A stretch of DNA of 64,000 bases from Algoriphagus sp. TR-M9 (lineage in GTDB: Bacteria; Bacteroidota; Bacteroidia; Cytophagales; Cyclobacteriaceae), in the NCBI RefSeq assembly GCF_027594545.1, contig NZ_CP115160.1:3295001-3359000 (forward strand). Direction: 5' to 3'. Both the position numbers and the translations under genes were made by a program. Below are positions 47,024 through 55,294 of the stretch, piece by piece. The notes under the pieces were generated by a model that was not told where the DNA came from, ran no database searches, and saw nothing but the letters and a program-made list of their open reading frames with translations. Position 1 is the first letter of the stretch. Each line of letters begins with the position of its first letter.

Positions 47024-48298
47024 TTATAGTTCTAATCCTATTTGAAAGGACACGTAAGTTCTGTTATAATAATATTGGGGTAAATTCGGAATACTAACCG
47101 TATAAAAATCCCTAAGGTATTGAGCTTCAACCTCTGCAAAAAGATCAAAGGAATGAGAAATTGGTATTGAAGCACCTAATTTGATCCCAGGAACAATCTT
47201 CAGATCAGTAGTAGAAAAAAGCTGGGATTCCATAATTAAGACGCCTTCCATTCCTCCGTTATAAGCATCATCTACAAAGCCTTTGTTATTATCTAACTTA
47301 CTCATCCAAACTCCTCCTACTAGACCCAAGTAATAATCCATACCTCCTCTTTTCAAAAAGCTATAACTATAGCTGACAGGTATCACAATACTCTTTTCTT
47401 CAAATTGTGCAGATGCGGTTATGTCATTTACTGAGTAAGAGAAACTGGTTTCAAAATCCACAGGTCTTGTAACATAACCCGCACGTATCTCAAAACTGGA
47501 CTTTGGTGAACGTCTAAAATCATGAAGTTTTATACCTGCCGAAACCCTATATCCCAAAATTGAACTAAACGCCCCCTTATACTTTTCTGATCGTGAATGT
47601 GACTGAAGGAAATCTGCACCAACACCAAATGCTACTGTTGGCGAAAATTTAACAAAAGGGATTTTCTCGACATGTAGCTTGTATGGTAACTGCTCACATT
47701 CGTGAAACTGAGTTAATATTCTAATTAAATCTTGTTCTTCTAACCTAGACTTTTCTATCAAATCAATAAGCTGAAATCCACATTCACCTGCTGTAAGTAC
47801 TTTCAGTGTGGAGATGTAGAGTTTGATACGCCGCTGCTTCGAGGTTCCTGCTCCTGGAGTTATTTGGTAAAAAGCACGAAGCTTCTGGATTTCAATTCCA
47901 TTATCTATGTAGTAATTTCCATTTTTATAATCTAGCTGCAGTTTCCCAGAAAAAATAACCTGAACAAACTCCCTCCCAGATTCTTCAGAAAGGGTCTTGC
48001 TTAGAAAAAACCTTCCATTCTCTATACCAAACCCATAAAGATCTTTTGGCCCAAAAACTTGTGTATTACCCTGACTGACAAAAACCACCTCGCTGTAGTC
48101 AGTGACATCATAGTTTCTTTGAATTTGCCCGAAGACTTTTGTCCCATTTGGGAAAATGACAAAATCCGATGCAATCCCACGGCCTGGATCTAAGCTAGAC
48201 CATATGTTTTCCTCTATGTATCCACTTTGAGCCTGTGCCTGGAAAAACGGCAAGCTTGTCAGAATCAAGACAATTGCCATTTGTAGATTTTTTACCAT
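47024..48298 (-). CDS. Secreted protein with outer-membrane barrel-like C-terminal half
   Basis: The 424-residue product has a signal peptide (MVKNLQMAIVLILTSLPFFQAQAQ). Residues about 40-155 form a soluble domain with FPNGTKVFGQIQRNYDVTDYSEVVF and DYKNGNYYIDNGIEIQKL. Residues about 215-424 have alternating aromatic/glycine strands (FGVGADFLQ, YRVSAGIKLHDF, FEIRAGYVTRPV, YYLGLVGGVWMSKL, YVSFQIGLEL), ending in a hydrophobic strand as in outer-membrane barrels. No named family was recognised. It is the first gene of a two-gene unit with the kelch-like lipoprotein. Confidence 0.65.
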   Translation of the reverse strand: MVKNLQMAIVLILTSLPFFQAQAQSGYIEENIWSSLDPGRGIASDFVIFPNGTKVFGQIQRNYDVTDYSEVVFVSQGNTQVFGPKDLYGFGIENGRFFLSKTLSEESGREFVQVIFSGKLQLDYKNGNYYIDNGIEIQKLRAFYQITPGAGTSKQRRIKLYISTLKVLTAGECGFQLIDLIEKSRLEEQDLIRILTQFHECEQLPYKLHVEKIPFVKFSPTVAFGVGADFLQSHSRSEKYKGAFSSILGYRVSAGIKLHDFRRSPKSSFEIRAGYVTRPVDFETSFSYSVNDITASAQFEEKSIVIPVSYSYSFLKRGGMDYYLGLVGGVWMSKLDNNKGFVDDAYNGGMEGVLIMESQLFSTTDLKIVPGIKLGASIPISHSFDLFAEVEAQYLRDFYTVSIPNLPQYYYNRTYVSFQIGLEL

Positions 48299-48390
48299 AT
48301 AATAAATAAAAGAGGCGCGCTAGATAGTCAGTTTTCTACATATCAGCAATGGAATAGTTAAAATATTTTTTAGTAAAAATCAATACTAGT

Positions 48391-48438
48391 TTTAAAACAA
48401 AAAAAGCCGGAAGAGATTCCGGCTTTTTTTGTTTTAAA
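48391..48438 (-). terminator. Long symmetrical terminator after rseP
   Basis: Perfect 22-base arms (48391-48412 and 48417-48438) around the loop GAGA; the core is AAAGCCGGAA/TTCCGGCTTT and both flanks are A or T runs, so it can act in either direction. It lies seven bases after the rseP stop. Confidence 0.9.
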
Positions 48439-48444
48439 GTGATT

Positions 48445-49767
48445 CTAATCCCCCATGATCAGCTTTAGCACATCGTTTCCAATAGCAAAAACCATCAAGG
48501 CAAGCAAAACCACCATCCCCACTTTCTGGGCATTTTCCAAGAATCTATCCGACGGCGCTCGACCGGAAATCATCTCATAAAGCAAAAAGATCACATGTCC
48601 TCCATCCAGTGCAGGAATCGGAAGCAAGTTCATAAATGCCAATATCATAGAGATCAATCCCGTAATAGTCCAGAACTTGGACCAGTTCCAGGTATCCCCG
48701 TATATCTTCGCCATTCCGATAGGACCGCTTACATTTTTGGTGGAAACCTCACCGGTAAACATCTTGCCCATGGCTTTGGCATTTACGATCACTACAGAAA
48801 ATGCTCTGGTGGTGCCTTTTTTCACCGCTTCAGCAAAACCATACTTACGCTGCACCATCTCTACAGTCTGCGCCATTTCAATCCCGATCATACCGTCTTC
48901 TGATACGTCCACCATGGTGTGTGTAGTGTCCTGATCTGCAGTCAACAAAGTAACGTCAACTTCCTTACCCGCTGCATCGGCTAATACCTCCCGGATGTCA
49001 TTGATGTAATTGATGGAGCGGCCATTTACGGCCAATATCTGGTCATCAGCAGTAATCCCAGCCATTTCGGCCGCTCCGCCTTTGGTCACCCCTTGTAGCT
49101 CAAAAGGGTATCGAATATCCAGGAAATTACTCATCGCATCCTCATTATTAAAAGAGTTGATGAAGCCTCTAGGGATTGCCACTTTTATGATTTCCCCATC
49201 TCTATCTACCGTATAAAACCCGTTCTCGCTGAGCAAAGCAGCACCAGAACTGAGGTCGTTGATGGACTGATAAGGCTCTCCATTGATGTCCAAAATCTTA
49301 TCACCGGTTTTCAGACCTATAGATTCTCCGATTTCATAGGCTACAATCCCGTTTTCTATTACCTGATCCCTGGAGAAATATGTCTCACCATTGTTGAAAA
49401 CCAGGATTACAAATATCACAATCCCCGTGATGACGTTGACTATAATCCCTCCCAGCATCACAATTAGGCGCTGCCATGCCGGCTTGGAGCGGAACTCCCA
49501 TGGCTGTGGCTCTCCGGCCATCTGTTCAGAATCCATGGACTCATCTACCATGCCCGAGATTTTTACAAATCCTCCCAATGGAATCGCTCCAATAGAATAT
49601 TCCGTTTCTCCATATTGAAAACCGGCGATTTTAGGAGGAAATCCGATTGAGAATTTTTCTACTCTCATGCCAAACATCTTGGCAGTAAGTAAGTGACCCA
49701 ACTCGTGCAATCCCACCAGGATTGATAATCCCAGGAGTAATTGGCCCACCATAATTAAGGTATCCAT
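48445..49767 (-). CDS. rseP: Site-2 zinc metalloprotease RseP
   Basis: The 440-residue membrane protease has the zinc motif HELGH at 21-25 in the first helix and the third ligand motif NLLPIPALDGG (LDG at 387-389), plus two PDZ-type segments (about 120-300, TGDKILDINGEPYQS and ADDQILAVNGRSIN). It cuts membrane-bound anti-sigma factors or signal remnants within the bilayer. Helices are seen near 1-25, 105-125, 365-395 and 415-436. The ATG overlaps the dxr stop by one base, so the two are translationally coupled, a pairing frequent in bacteria. Confidence 0.95.
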   Translation of the reverse strand: MDTLIMVGQLLLGLSILVGLHELGHLLTAKMFGMRVEKFSIGFPPKIAGFQYGETEYSIGAIPLGGFVKISGMVDESMDSEQMAGEPQPWEFRSKPAWQRLIVMLGGIIVNVITGIVIFVILVFNNGETYFSRDQVIENGIVAYEIGESIGLKTGDKILDINGEPYQSINDLSSGAALLSENGFYTVDRDGEIIKVAIPRGFINSFNNEDAMSNFLDIRYPFELQGVTKGGAAEMAGITADDQILAVNGRSINYINDIREVLADAAGKEVDVTLLTADQDTTHTMVDVSEDGMIGIEMAQTVEMVQRKYGFAEAVKKGTTRAFSVVIVNAKAMGKMFTGEVSTKNVSGPIGMAKIYGDTWNWSKFWTITGLISMILAFMNLLPIPALDGGHVIFLLYEMISGRAPSDRFLENAQKVGMVVLLALMVFAIGNDVLKLIMGD

Positions 49768-50933
49768 TATACTTTATTCGTTATTAGTTCTTTTGTAATT
49801 TCTCTAGCCCGCTGATCCGTCTCCACATAATCTTCCAATTTCGGATGTGCAATAAACTCAGCTTTTTCCAGAGTTTCGCCAATCAGATCTGACATTTGCA
49901 GAAATCCCACCTCTTTTTTCAAGAAAGCCGCTACAGCTATTTCATTCGCAGCATTGAGTACACAGGGTGAATTGCCTCCTTTTGCCAGGGCATCATAGGC
50001 CAGTTGTAGGTTCCGGAATGTCTTCAGATCAGGCTGCTCGAAAGTGAGCTGCGGATAATCCAGAAAGTTGAATCTTTCGAAGTTACTTTTCAGACGGTCT
50101 GGGAAGCTCAGTGCAAACTGAATGGGAATACGCATATCCGGCAATCCAAGTTGCGCCTTCAAGGAGCCATCCTCAAACTGTACCAAAGAGTGGATGATAC
50201 TCTGCGGATGTACGATCACGTCGATCTGCTCTGTTTTCAGTCCAAATAACCACTTCGCCTCTATCACTTCCAGACCTTTGTTCATCAGTGAAGCAGAGTC
50301 AATGGTGATTTTTGCTCCCATGTCCCAATTGGGGTGCTTCAGGGCTTGCTCCACTGTTACCGTTTCAAGAAAAGTTTTATCCTTTCCACGGAATGGACCA
50401 CCTGAAGCAGTAAGGATAATCTTCTCAATAGGATTATGAAATTCTCCTACCAAGCACTGAAAAATCGCCGAATGTTCTGAATCTACCGGATAGATATTCA
50501 CCCTATTTTCTTTGGCCAGAGCTGTGATAATCTCACCGGCTACGACCATGGTTTCCTTATTGGCGAGGGCAATCTGCTTCCCTGCTTTGATCGCATTAAC
50601 AGTAGGGATCAAACCCGAATAGCCCACCAAAGCCGTCAAGACCACATCAATACTGTCCATCTCTACCACTTGGGCTATGGCTTTGGTACCCGCAAAAACC
50701 TTGATGTCCTGAGGGATCAAAGCTTCCTTCACCTTCCCGTAAAGCTCCTCATTACCGATCACAACTGCATTGGGGACAAACTCCAATGCCTGAGCAATCA
50801 ACAAATCTGCATTATTTTGGGCAGTGAGAACCTCCACGATGAAGTCTTCAGGATGCTGACGGATTACCTCCAAGGTTTGGGTACCAATACTTCCGGTGCT
50901 GCCTAGGATGGCTACGCGTTTAGGTTCTGTCAT
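49767..50933 (-). CDS. dxr: 1-deoxy-D-xylulose 5-phosphate reductoisomerase
   Basis: The 388-residue enzyme makes 2-C-methyl-D-erythritol 4-phosphate, the second step of the MEP isoprenoid pathway. The NADPH Rossmann motif is GSTGSIG at 11-17; the metal-binding acids lie in YPVDSEHSAIFQ and SLMNKGLEVIEA; ILTASGGPF is the flexible catalytic loop region. Length and motif order are normal. A TAATTTTG element lies upstream near 50997, and the gene leads rseP. Confidence 0.97.
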   Translation of the reverse strand: MTEPKRVAILGSTGSIGTQTLEVIRQHPEDFIVEVLTAQNNADLLIAQALEFVPNAVVIGNEELYGKVKEALIPQDIKVFAGTKAIAQVVEMDSIDVVLTALVGYSGLIPTVNAIKAGKQIALANKETMVVAGEIITALAKENRVNIYPVDSEHSAIFQCLVGEFHNPIEKIILTASGGPFRGKDKTFLETVTVEQALKHPNWDMGAKITIDSASLMNKGLEVIEAKWLFGLKTEQIDVIVHPQSIIHSLVQFEDGSLKAQLGLPDMRIPIQFALSFPDRLKSNFERFNFLDYPQLTFEQPDLKTFRNLQLAYDALAKGGNSPCVLNAANEIAVAAFLKKEVGFLQMSDLIGETLEKAEFIAHPKLEDYVETDQRAREITKELITNKV

Positions 50934-50996
50934 TCAATTTTGGATTGTTGAGTAAATAAAACCGGAATAGATTCAGTCGGTTTTCTCAAGTGCTGA

Positions 50997-51004
50997 CAAA
51001 ATTA
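50997..51004 (-). promoter_or_regulatory. Possible -7 promoter element upstream of dxr
   Basis: TAATTTTG on the minus strand matches TAnnTTTG, about 64 bases before the dxr ATG; a TTG at suitable -33 spacing was not found. Confidence 0.35.
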
Positions 51005-51164
51005 CAAGATGCTCCCACTTTTCCGTGCACAATTCGTCAGTTTTTGCCCAGTGGCATTATTTTAATGGCTAAATGTAAAGTGATTCCACCTTTTAGCTGC
51101 TTAAAAAATGTGAAATCATGAACACCCTTTCTTTTCGTTCGTCAAATTGATTAAAATCTAAGCT

Positions 51165-52610
51165 ATGAACAATCTCATTAAAACTACTGGAGTTTCATTT
51201 TTAGCCGGAATAGCCGGTGCTGCTGCTTGGTCATTTCTTTCCTTTTCGGAACCAGTCCAGCCTGCCAGTTTCCTTCCCAATTCACAACAAGAAGTAAGCT
51301 TTGCCTCCCAGTATGAACCTCCTGCCCCTGCACGTACTGTCCCACCCATTTCCTTTGTAGACGCTTCGGAAAACAGCACTGAATCGGTAGTTTTTATCAA
51401 AAACTTCTCAGGTACTGACCCACGGCGGTACAGTATGTTTGACTACTTCTTTGGCGGAGGCGGTGTTCCATCTCAGCAGGTCAGCACCGGCTCGGGCGTT
51501 ATCATCTCAGAAGATGGGTACATAGTGACCAACAATCACGTCATAGACCGAGCAGAGACCATAGAGGTAGTACACAAAAAGCAAACCTACAAAGCCACCT
51601 TAGTCGGCACAGATAAAAATACTGACATCGCTGTTTTGAAAATAGAGGGGGAAAATCTGCCTGCCATCCGGAAGGGCAACAGCCGTGATCTGAAAATCGG
51701 TGAATGGGTCCTCGCGGTAGGAAATCCTTTTAACTTAACCTCTACCGTGACTGCAGGGATAGTTTCAGCAAAAGAAAGGCAAATCAATATCCTAGGCGGT
51801 GACTTCCCACTAGAGAGCTTTATTCAGACAGATGCTCCTATTAACCCTGGTAACTCAGGAGGGGCACTGGTAAATGTGGATGGGGAATTAGTAGGAATTA
51901 ACACGGCAATTCTTTCCCGAACAGGATCCTATACCGGTTATGGATTTGCTGTGCCCGTGGATATTGCTTTAAAAGTAGCCAATGACCTGATCCAATACGG
52001 AGAGGTACAAAAGGCCATTCCGGGAATAGAAGCCGTAGAAATCACCCCAGAACTGGCTGAGGAAATGCAAATCAACACCCTAGATGGTGTAATCGTCACC
52101 CATGTTATCAAAGATGGGGCTGCAGAAAGAGCAGGGCTGCAACGCAACGACGTAATCACGGACCTAGGCGATCAAAGGATCACTGGAAAGGGAAGTTTTG
52201 AAGAAGCACTCTCCTACTATTACCCCGGAGATAAGCTATCAGTCAGCTTCCTCAGGGATGGTAAGCCCAAAATGGCCAATCTCACCTTGCAAAATCTTGA
52301 AGGTGGGAACGGGGTAATCAAAAGAGAATTTTACAGCTCAAGGATCCTCGGGGCCAAGCTTGAGGCAGTCAATACTATTGAAAAAGACAAATTTGGAGTC
52401 GATTACGGGATTAAAATATCCGGCTTGACCAGAGGTTATTTGAGGGAATTGGGTCTGAGAGAAGGTTTTATCCTTACACAAATCAATCGCCAACCCGCTC
52501 AAGATCCTAAGCAAGTTGGCGAATATTTAGAAAAGTACAGTGGCAGATTACTTTTAGAAGGTGTGGCATCTAACGGCCAGCCATTCCTCCAAAGCTATAC
52601 GATCAGGTAA
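51165..52610 (+). CDS. Second Do/HtrA-family periplasmic serine protease
   Basis: The 481-residue product has a short N-terminal membrane anchor (about 8-27, GVSFLAGIAGAAAWSFLSF) and a complete trypsin-like domain with His125 (TNNHVID), Asp154 (NTDIAVLK) and Ser231 (NPGNSGGAL). PDZ1 (about 285-380, GAAERAGLQRNDVITDLGD) and PDZ2 (about 395-481, REGFILTQINRQP) follow. It differs from the 34842 copy in its linker and PDZ sequences, so the two are diverged paralogues rather than a recent duplication. It ends one base before the convergent gene at 52612. Confidence 0.92.
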   Translation: MNNLIKTTGVSFLAGIAGAAAWSFLSFSEPVQPASFLPNSQQEVSFASQYEPPAPARTVPPISFVDASENSTESVVFIKNFSGTDPRRYSMFDYFFGGGGVPSQQVSTGSGVIISEDGYIVTNNHVIDRAETIEVVHKKQTYKATLVGTDKNTDIAVLKIEGENLPAIRKGNSRDLKIGEWVLAVGNPFNLTSTVTAGIVSAKERQINILGGDFPLESFIQTDAPINPGNSGGALVNVDGELVGINTAILSRTGSYTGYGFAVPVDIALKVANDLIQYGEVQKAIPGIEAVEITPELAEEMQINTLDGVIVTHVIKDGAAERAGLQRNDVITDLGDQRITGKGSFEEALSYYYPGDKLSVSFLRDGKPKMANLTLQNLEGGNGVIKREFYSSRILGAKLEAVNTIEKDKFGVDYGIKISGLTRGYLRELGLREGFILTQINRQPAQDPKQVGEYLEKYSGRLLLEGVASNGQPFLQSYTIR

Positions 52611-52611
52611 A

Positions 52612-54204
52612 TCACTGGGCAGGGTTTCCTTCCAAAGGCTGGGTGAGCTGAATAGATCCCCCATCCTTTTGGAGGAAATCAGCCCATACCCTATGCTTTT
52701 CCTCCACATCTGAGGGCTTCCATTGGAAAGTGACATGTTGCCCAGACTGCACGTAGGAATCCGAAACCCAAAGTAGTACAGGTCTCAAGTCTGGCACATT
52801 CGGGGCCAATTCTTCACTTACCTGAACCAGATCATTGACTCCTAGGTAATACGGGTAATCTTCTTTCAAGTGTAATAAGGGATCTTCAAACTCCTCCTTC
52901 ATCTCTATCTCCACCACTCCATATCTACCCAATACGCCGAACCTTTTTAAGGATTGGATGGAATTGTAAACTGAAATAGAATTGACTTGGTGAAAAGGAG
53001 TCTCCATCAACTCCCCAAAACCATAAATAGGAGACCCGTTGAACAAAATCAGCGGTTTCCCTTCATAGCGAAATCCCGCATTTGCAGGTGAAAGCAACAG
53101 CTCGTACTCACCTTTGTTCCTTTTCACAGAAGCCTTTGAAACTACTCCACCAAATGCCTCCCTTAAGGTAGCTATACTTTGGTAGTCTTTGCTCAAATAA
53201 ACATCATCAGGTCCGGCTTGTTCTTCTTCCTGCCAGATAGGTTCATAATTATCAAAATCAGTCCGATAGACTTGGTCTATGTATTTTCTTTTTCGCTTAT
53301 GATCCAAAATAGTCACCACCTGATCGCTGAAGGGAACTACGTTTTCAAAGGAAGCAAATTGGTTGTTCTGCCAATCAGCCAGGACCACCTTTACTTCTCC
53401 GATTCGCTCGCCCATGTTATCAAATTGGTACGCCCACACGTGGGATGAACCCTGATGCCTGATCAACTGACTTTCGATTTTGGCACTGTCTCTCAGGTAA
53501 TATTCTTCTACTATCCCCTGATCAATGTAATACACCGACACTCTGGAGTTTGGATCTGAAGAAGGGGTAATCAACTCAAACTTGCCGGTATTTTCCACTT
53601 TTACCTCCGAAGCTTTTACCTCGCCTAGTATAGGAGTAGCTTCCAGCATCGGGTCGAAAACCTTTACAGCCAAAACCCCATCCGAGGCAACAGGAAATGC
53701 CAATTCCTTACTGTCGGGACGAACTTCCAAATCAAGAGTCGAATTAGTAACCTCCATCTCATCTACCAAGCCTAATTCCGCATCTGCATTTTCAGGTAAG
53801 GAATTTGACGAGAAAATAGTAGGACTGTAAACATGAATCAAAGCTTCCGTCTGGTACGAGGAGCCCGGAATTTGTGCTACTAATTTATAATTGGCAGTAG
53901 CCAAATCAGCAGGCAACAAAAAGGCCGTTTCTGCCTCATTATTTCCTGAGTTGAATCGCTCTATAGCTACCGTGTTTCCCGCATGATCCACTAGGTATAA
54001 ATTAATCAACTCTCCTGCCTGGAGCAATTTAGCCTCTTCATCTAAAGTTAACAGCTGCAAGGAAACCGCATCCCCACTGATGAAAACAGAAGAGGATACA
54101 ATCATTCTAACTTGATGACCTGCTTGCTGTGCGCTGGCAGCCGAAAAGGCAGTACTTAGCACAATGAGCGTAAGCGTAAGAAATTTTAAAATTCGTTCCA
54201 CCAT
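52612..54204 (-). CDS. Secreted protein with MG2-like domain and TonB-plug-like segment
   Basis: The 530-residue product has a signal peptide (about 1-25, ending AASAQ). Residues about 28-130 resemble an MG2 macroglobulin-like domain (FISGDAVSLQLLTLD, ANYKLVAQIPGSSYQTEALIHVYSP). Residues about 380-438 resemble a TonB-receptor plug: PLILFNGSPIYG, VNSISVYNSIQSLKRFG and GRYGVVEIEMKEEF align by eye with PLYVVDGIPTA, VQSINVLKGANASALYG and RDGVILITMKKA of the SusC protein at 59529. No barrel follows. Its start overlaps the DUF4249 gene by 19 bases, so it belongs to the TonB-receptor operon as a likely periplasmic or outer-membrane partner. Confidence 0.65.
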   Translation of the reverse strand: MVERILKFLTLTLIVLSTAFSAASAQQAGHQVRMIVSSSVFISGDAVSLQLLTLDEEAKLLQAGELINLYLVDHAGNTVAIERFNSGNNEAETAFLLPADLATANYKLVAQIPGSSYQTEALIHVYSPTIFSSNSLPENADAELGLVDEMEVTNSTLDLEVRPDSKELAFPVASDGVLAVKVFDPMLEATPILGEVKASEVKVENTGKFELITPSSDPNSRVSVYYIDQGIVEEYYLRDSAKIESQLIRHQGSSHVWAYQFDNMGERIGEVKVVLADWQNNQFASFENVVPFSDQVVTILDHKRKRKYIDQVYRTDFDNYEPIWQEEEQAGPDDVYLSKDYQSIATLREAFGGVVSKASVKRNKGEYELLLSPANAGFRYEGKPLILFNGSPIYGFGELMETPFHQVNSISVYNSIQSLKRFGVLGRYGVVEIEMKEEFEDPLLHLKEDYPYYLGVNDLVQVSEELAPNVPDLRPVLLWVSDSYVQSGQHVTFQWKPSDVEEKHRVWADFLQKDGGSIQLTQPLEGNPAQ

Positions 54205-55292
54205 TCTGGTTCTTGGTTGGTAATATCAGTTTTTAACCCTCTATAGTCTAAGCAATTGGTACAGCCTGCCGGAGGTATAAACGGCACACCCGGAATGGGT
54301 TCACAAGGATCCTGAAATGTCAATTGGTAAGGCAAATCCTCCGGATTAAGCCTCCATCTATAGGAGGACTCATGTGCCACGAAGAAGTAGCCAGAGACCT
54401 TTTCCGATTCGTCATTTACATTTTTGATGTTAGTAGTCAGCTCGAATGGCGGTGGGTCAAAAATCCCTCCTCCACTTTGCTGCTGTGTGGCCAACTGATC
54501 CCAGAATTTAAAGCCCTCAGGAGAGAGACTATACTGCGTGATGTAGGCACTATAGCCATATGCCACTTGCTCATTATCATCGGTTTCCAAAAAGAACAAA
54601 TCCCGGTTATAACCACCCGCCTTATCCTCCCAAACCTTAATCGCTTGATATTCAAAGATATTAGTAGCGTAACATCTCTTATTAGGATTATCCTCGCCGA
54701 GCATGGAAGTTTCAAATATCCAGCTTGGTACTATCTTCCAGCGAAAATGATAAGGTTCTCCTGAATGTTCTTTTAAGGGGACAGATACCTGAATCCCACG
54801 TTGCTGCACGATTTGAGTTTGGCCATCTACATTGATACTTTTGAAAATAGATTGATGATCAATATCGATTCCCTCGATAGCAGGTGCAGGATAAAGCCGA
54901 TCGGTACTAGACTCGTAGATATCACCTCCAGCTGTTTTTACCCGGATCTTGTAATCCACATTTTCTTCTGCGTGGAAGTTCAGATCATCGATCAAATACC
55001 GCTGCTCCGAAGCGTCCCAGGTATAGCCATAGGACTCACCACTTGAAGATATCAGATTGACTTCGGCATTGGAAATCACCTCATCGTATACATTATCTAC
55101 CTCACTGGTCCAGCGTACAGCCACATAAAACCGTAAGGGTGGGGCTGGGTTTTGAGCTTGCTCTGTGAAGGATAGATTAGAAATATAGCCATCTACTACT
55201 AAACGCCTGGGTTCGCTGCCCGTCTCAAAAGAAATGGGGTCAATACAAGCCGTCATCAGCAACAAAAGCCCTATTGCAAAACTGTGTCGCAT
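54186..55292 (-). CDS. DUF4249-family lipoprotein
   Basis: The 368-residue product has a lipoprotein signal with Cys16 (LLLLMTACIDP). ACIDPISFETGSEPRRLVVDGYISN is the characteristic opening of the DUF4249 family, which accompanies TonB-dependent receptors in Bacteroidota, and DVISNAEVNLISSSGESY-type and YEIRVKTAGGDIYESS-type segments (seen as DEVISNAEVNLISSSGE and YKIRVKTAGGDIYES) follow. A cluster of cysteines lies near the C-terminus (PCEPIPG, GCTNCLD). It is two bases after the receptor gene and overlaps the next gene by 19 bases. It is expected at the outer membrane; the substrate is unknown. Confidence 0.85.
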   Translation of the reverse strand: MRHSFAIGLLLLMTACIDPISFETGSEPRRLVVDGYISNLSFTEQAQNPAPPLRFYVAVRWTSEVDNVYDEVISNAEVNLISSSGESYGYTWDASEQRYLIDDLNFHAEENVDYKIRVKTAGGDIYESSTDRLYPAPAIEGIDIDHQSIFKSINVDGQTQIVQQRGIQVSVPLKEHSGEPYHFRWKIVPSWIFETSMLGEDNPNKRCYATNIFEYQAIKVWEDKAGGYNRDLFFLETDDNEQVAYGYSAYITQYSLSPEGFKFWDQLATQQQSGGGIFDPPPFELTTNIKNVNDESEKVSGYFFVAHESSYRWRLNPEDLPYQLTFQDPCEPIPGVPFIPPAGCTNCLDYRGLKTDITNQEPEWWNEF

Positions 55293-55294
55293 CT

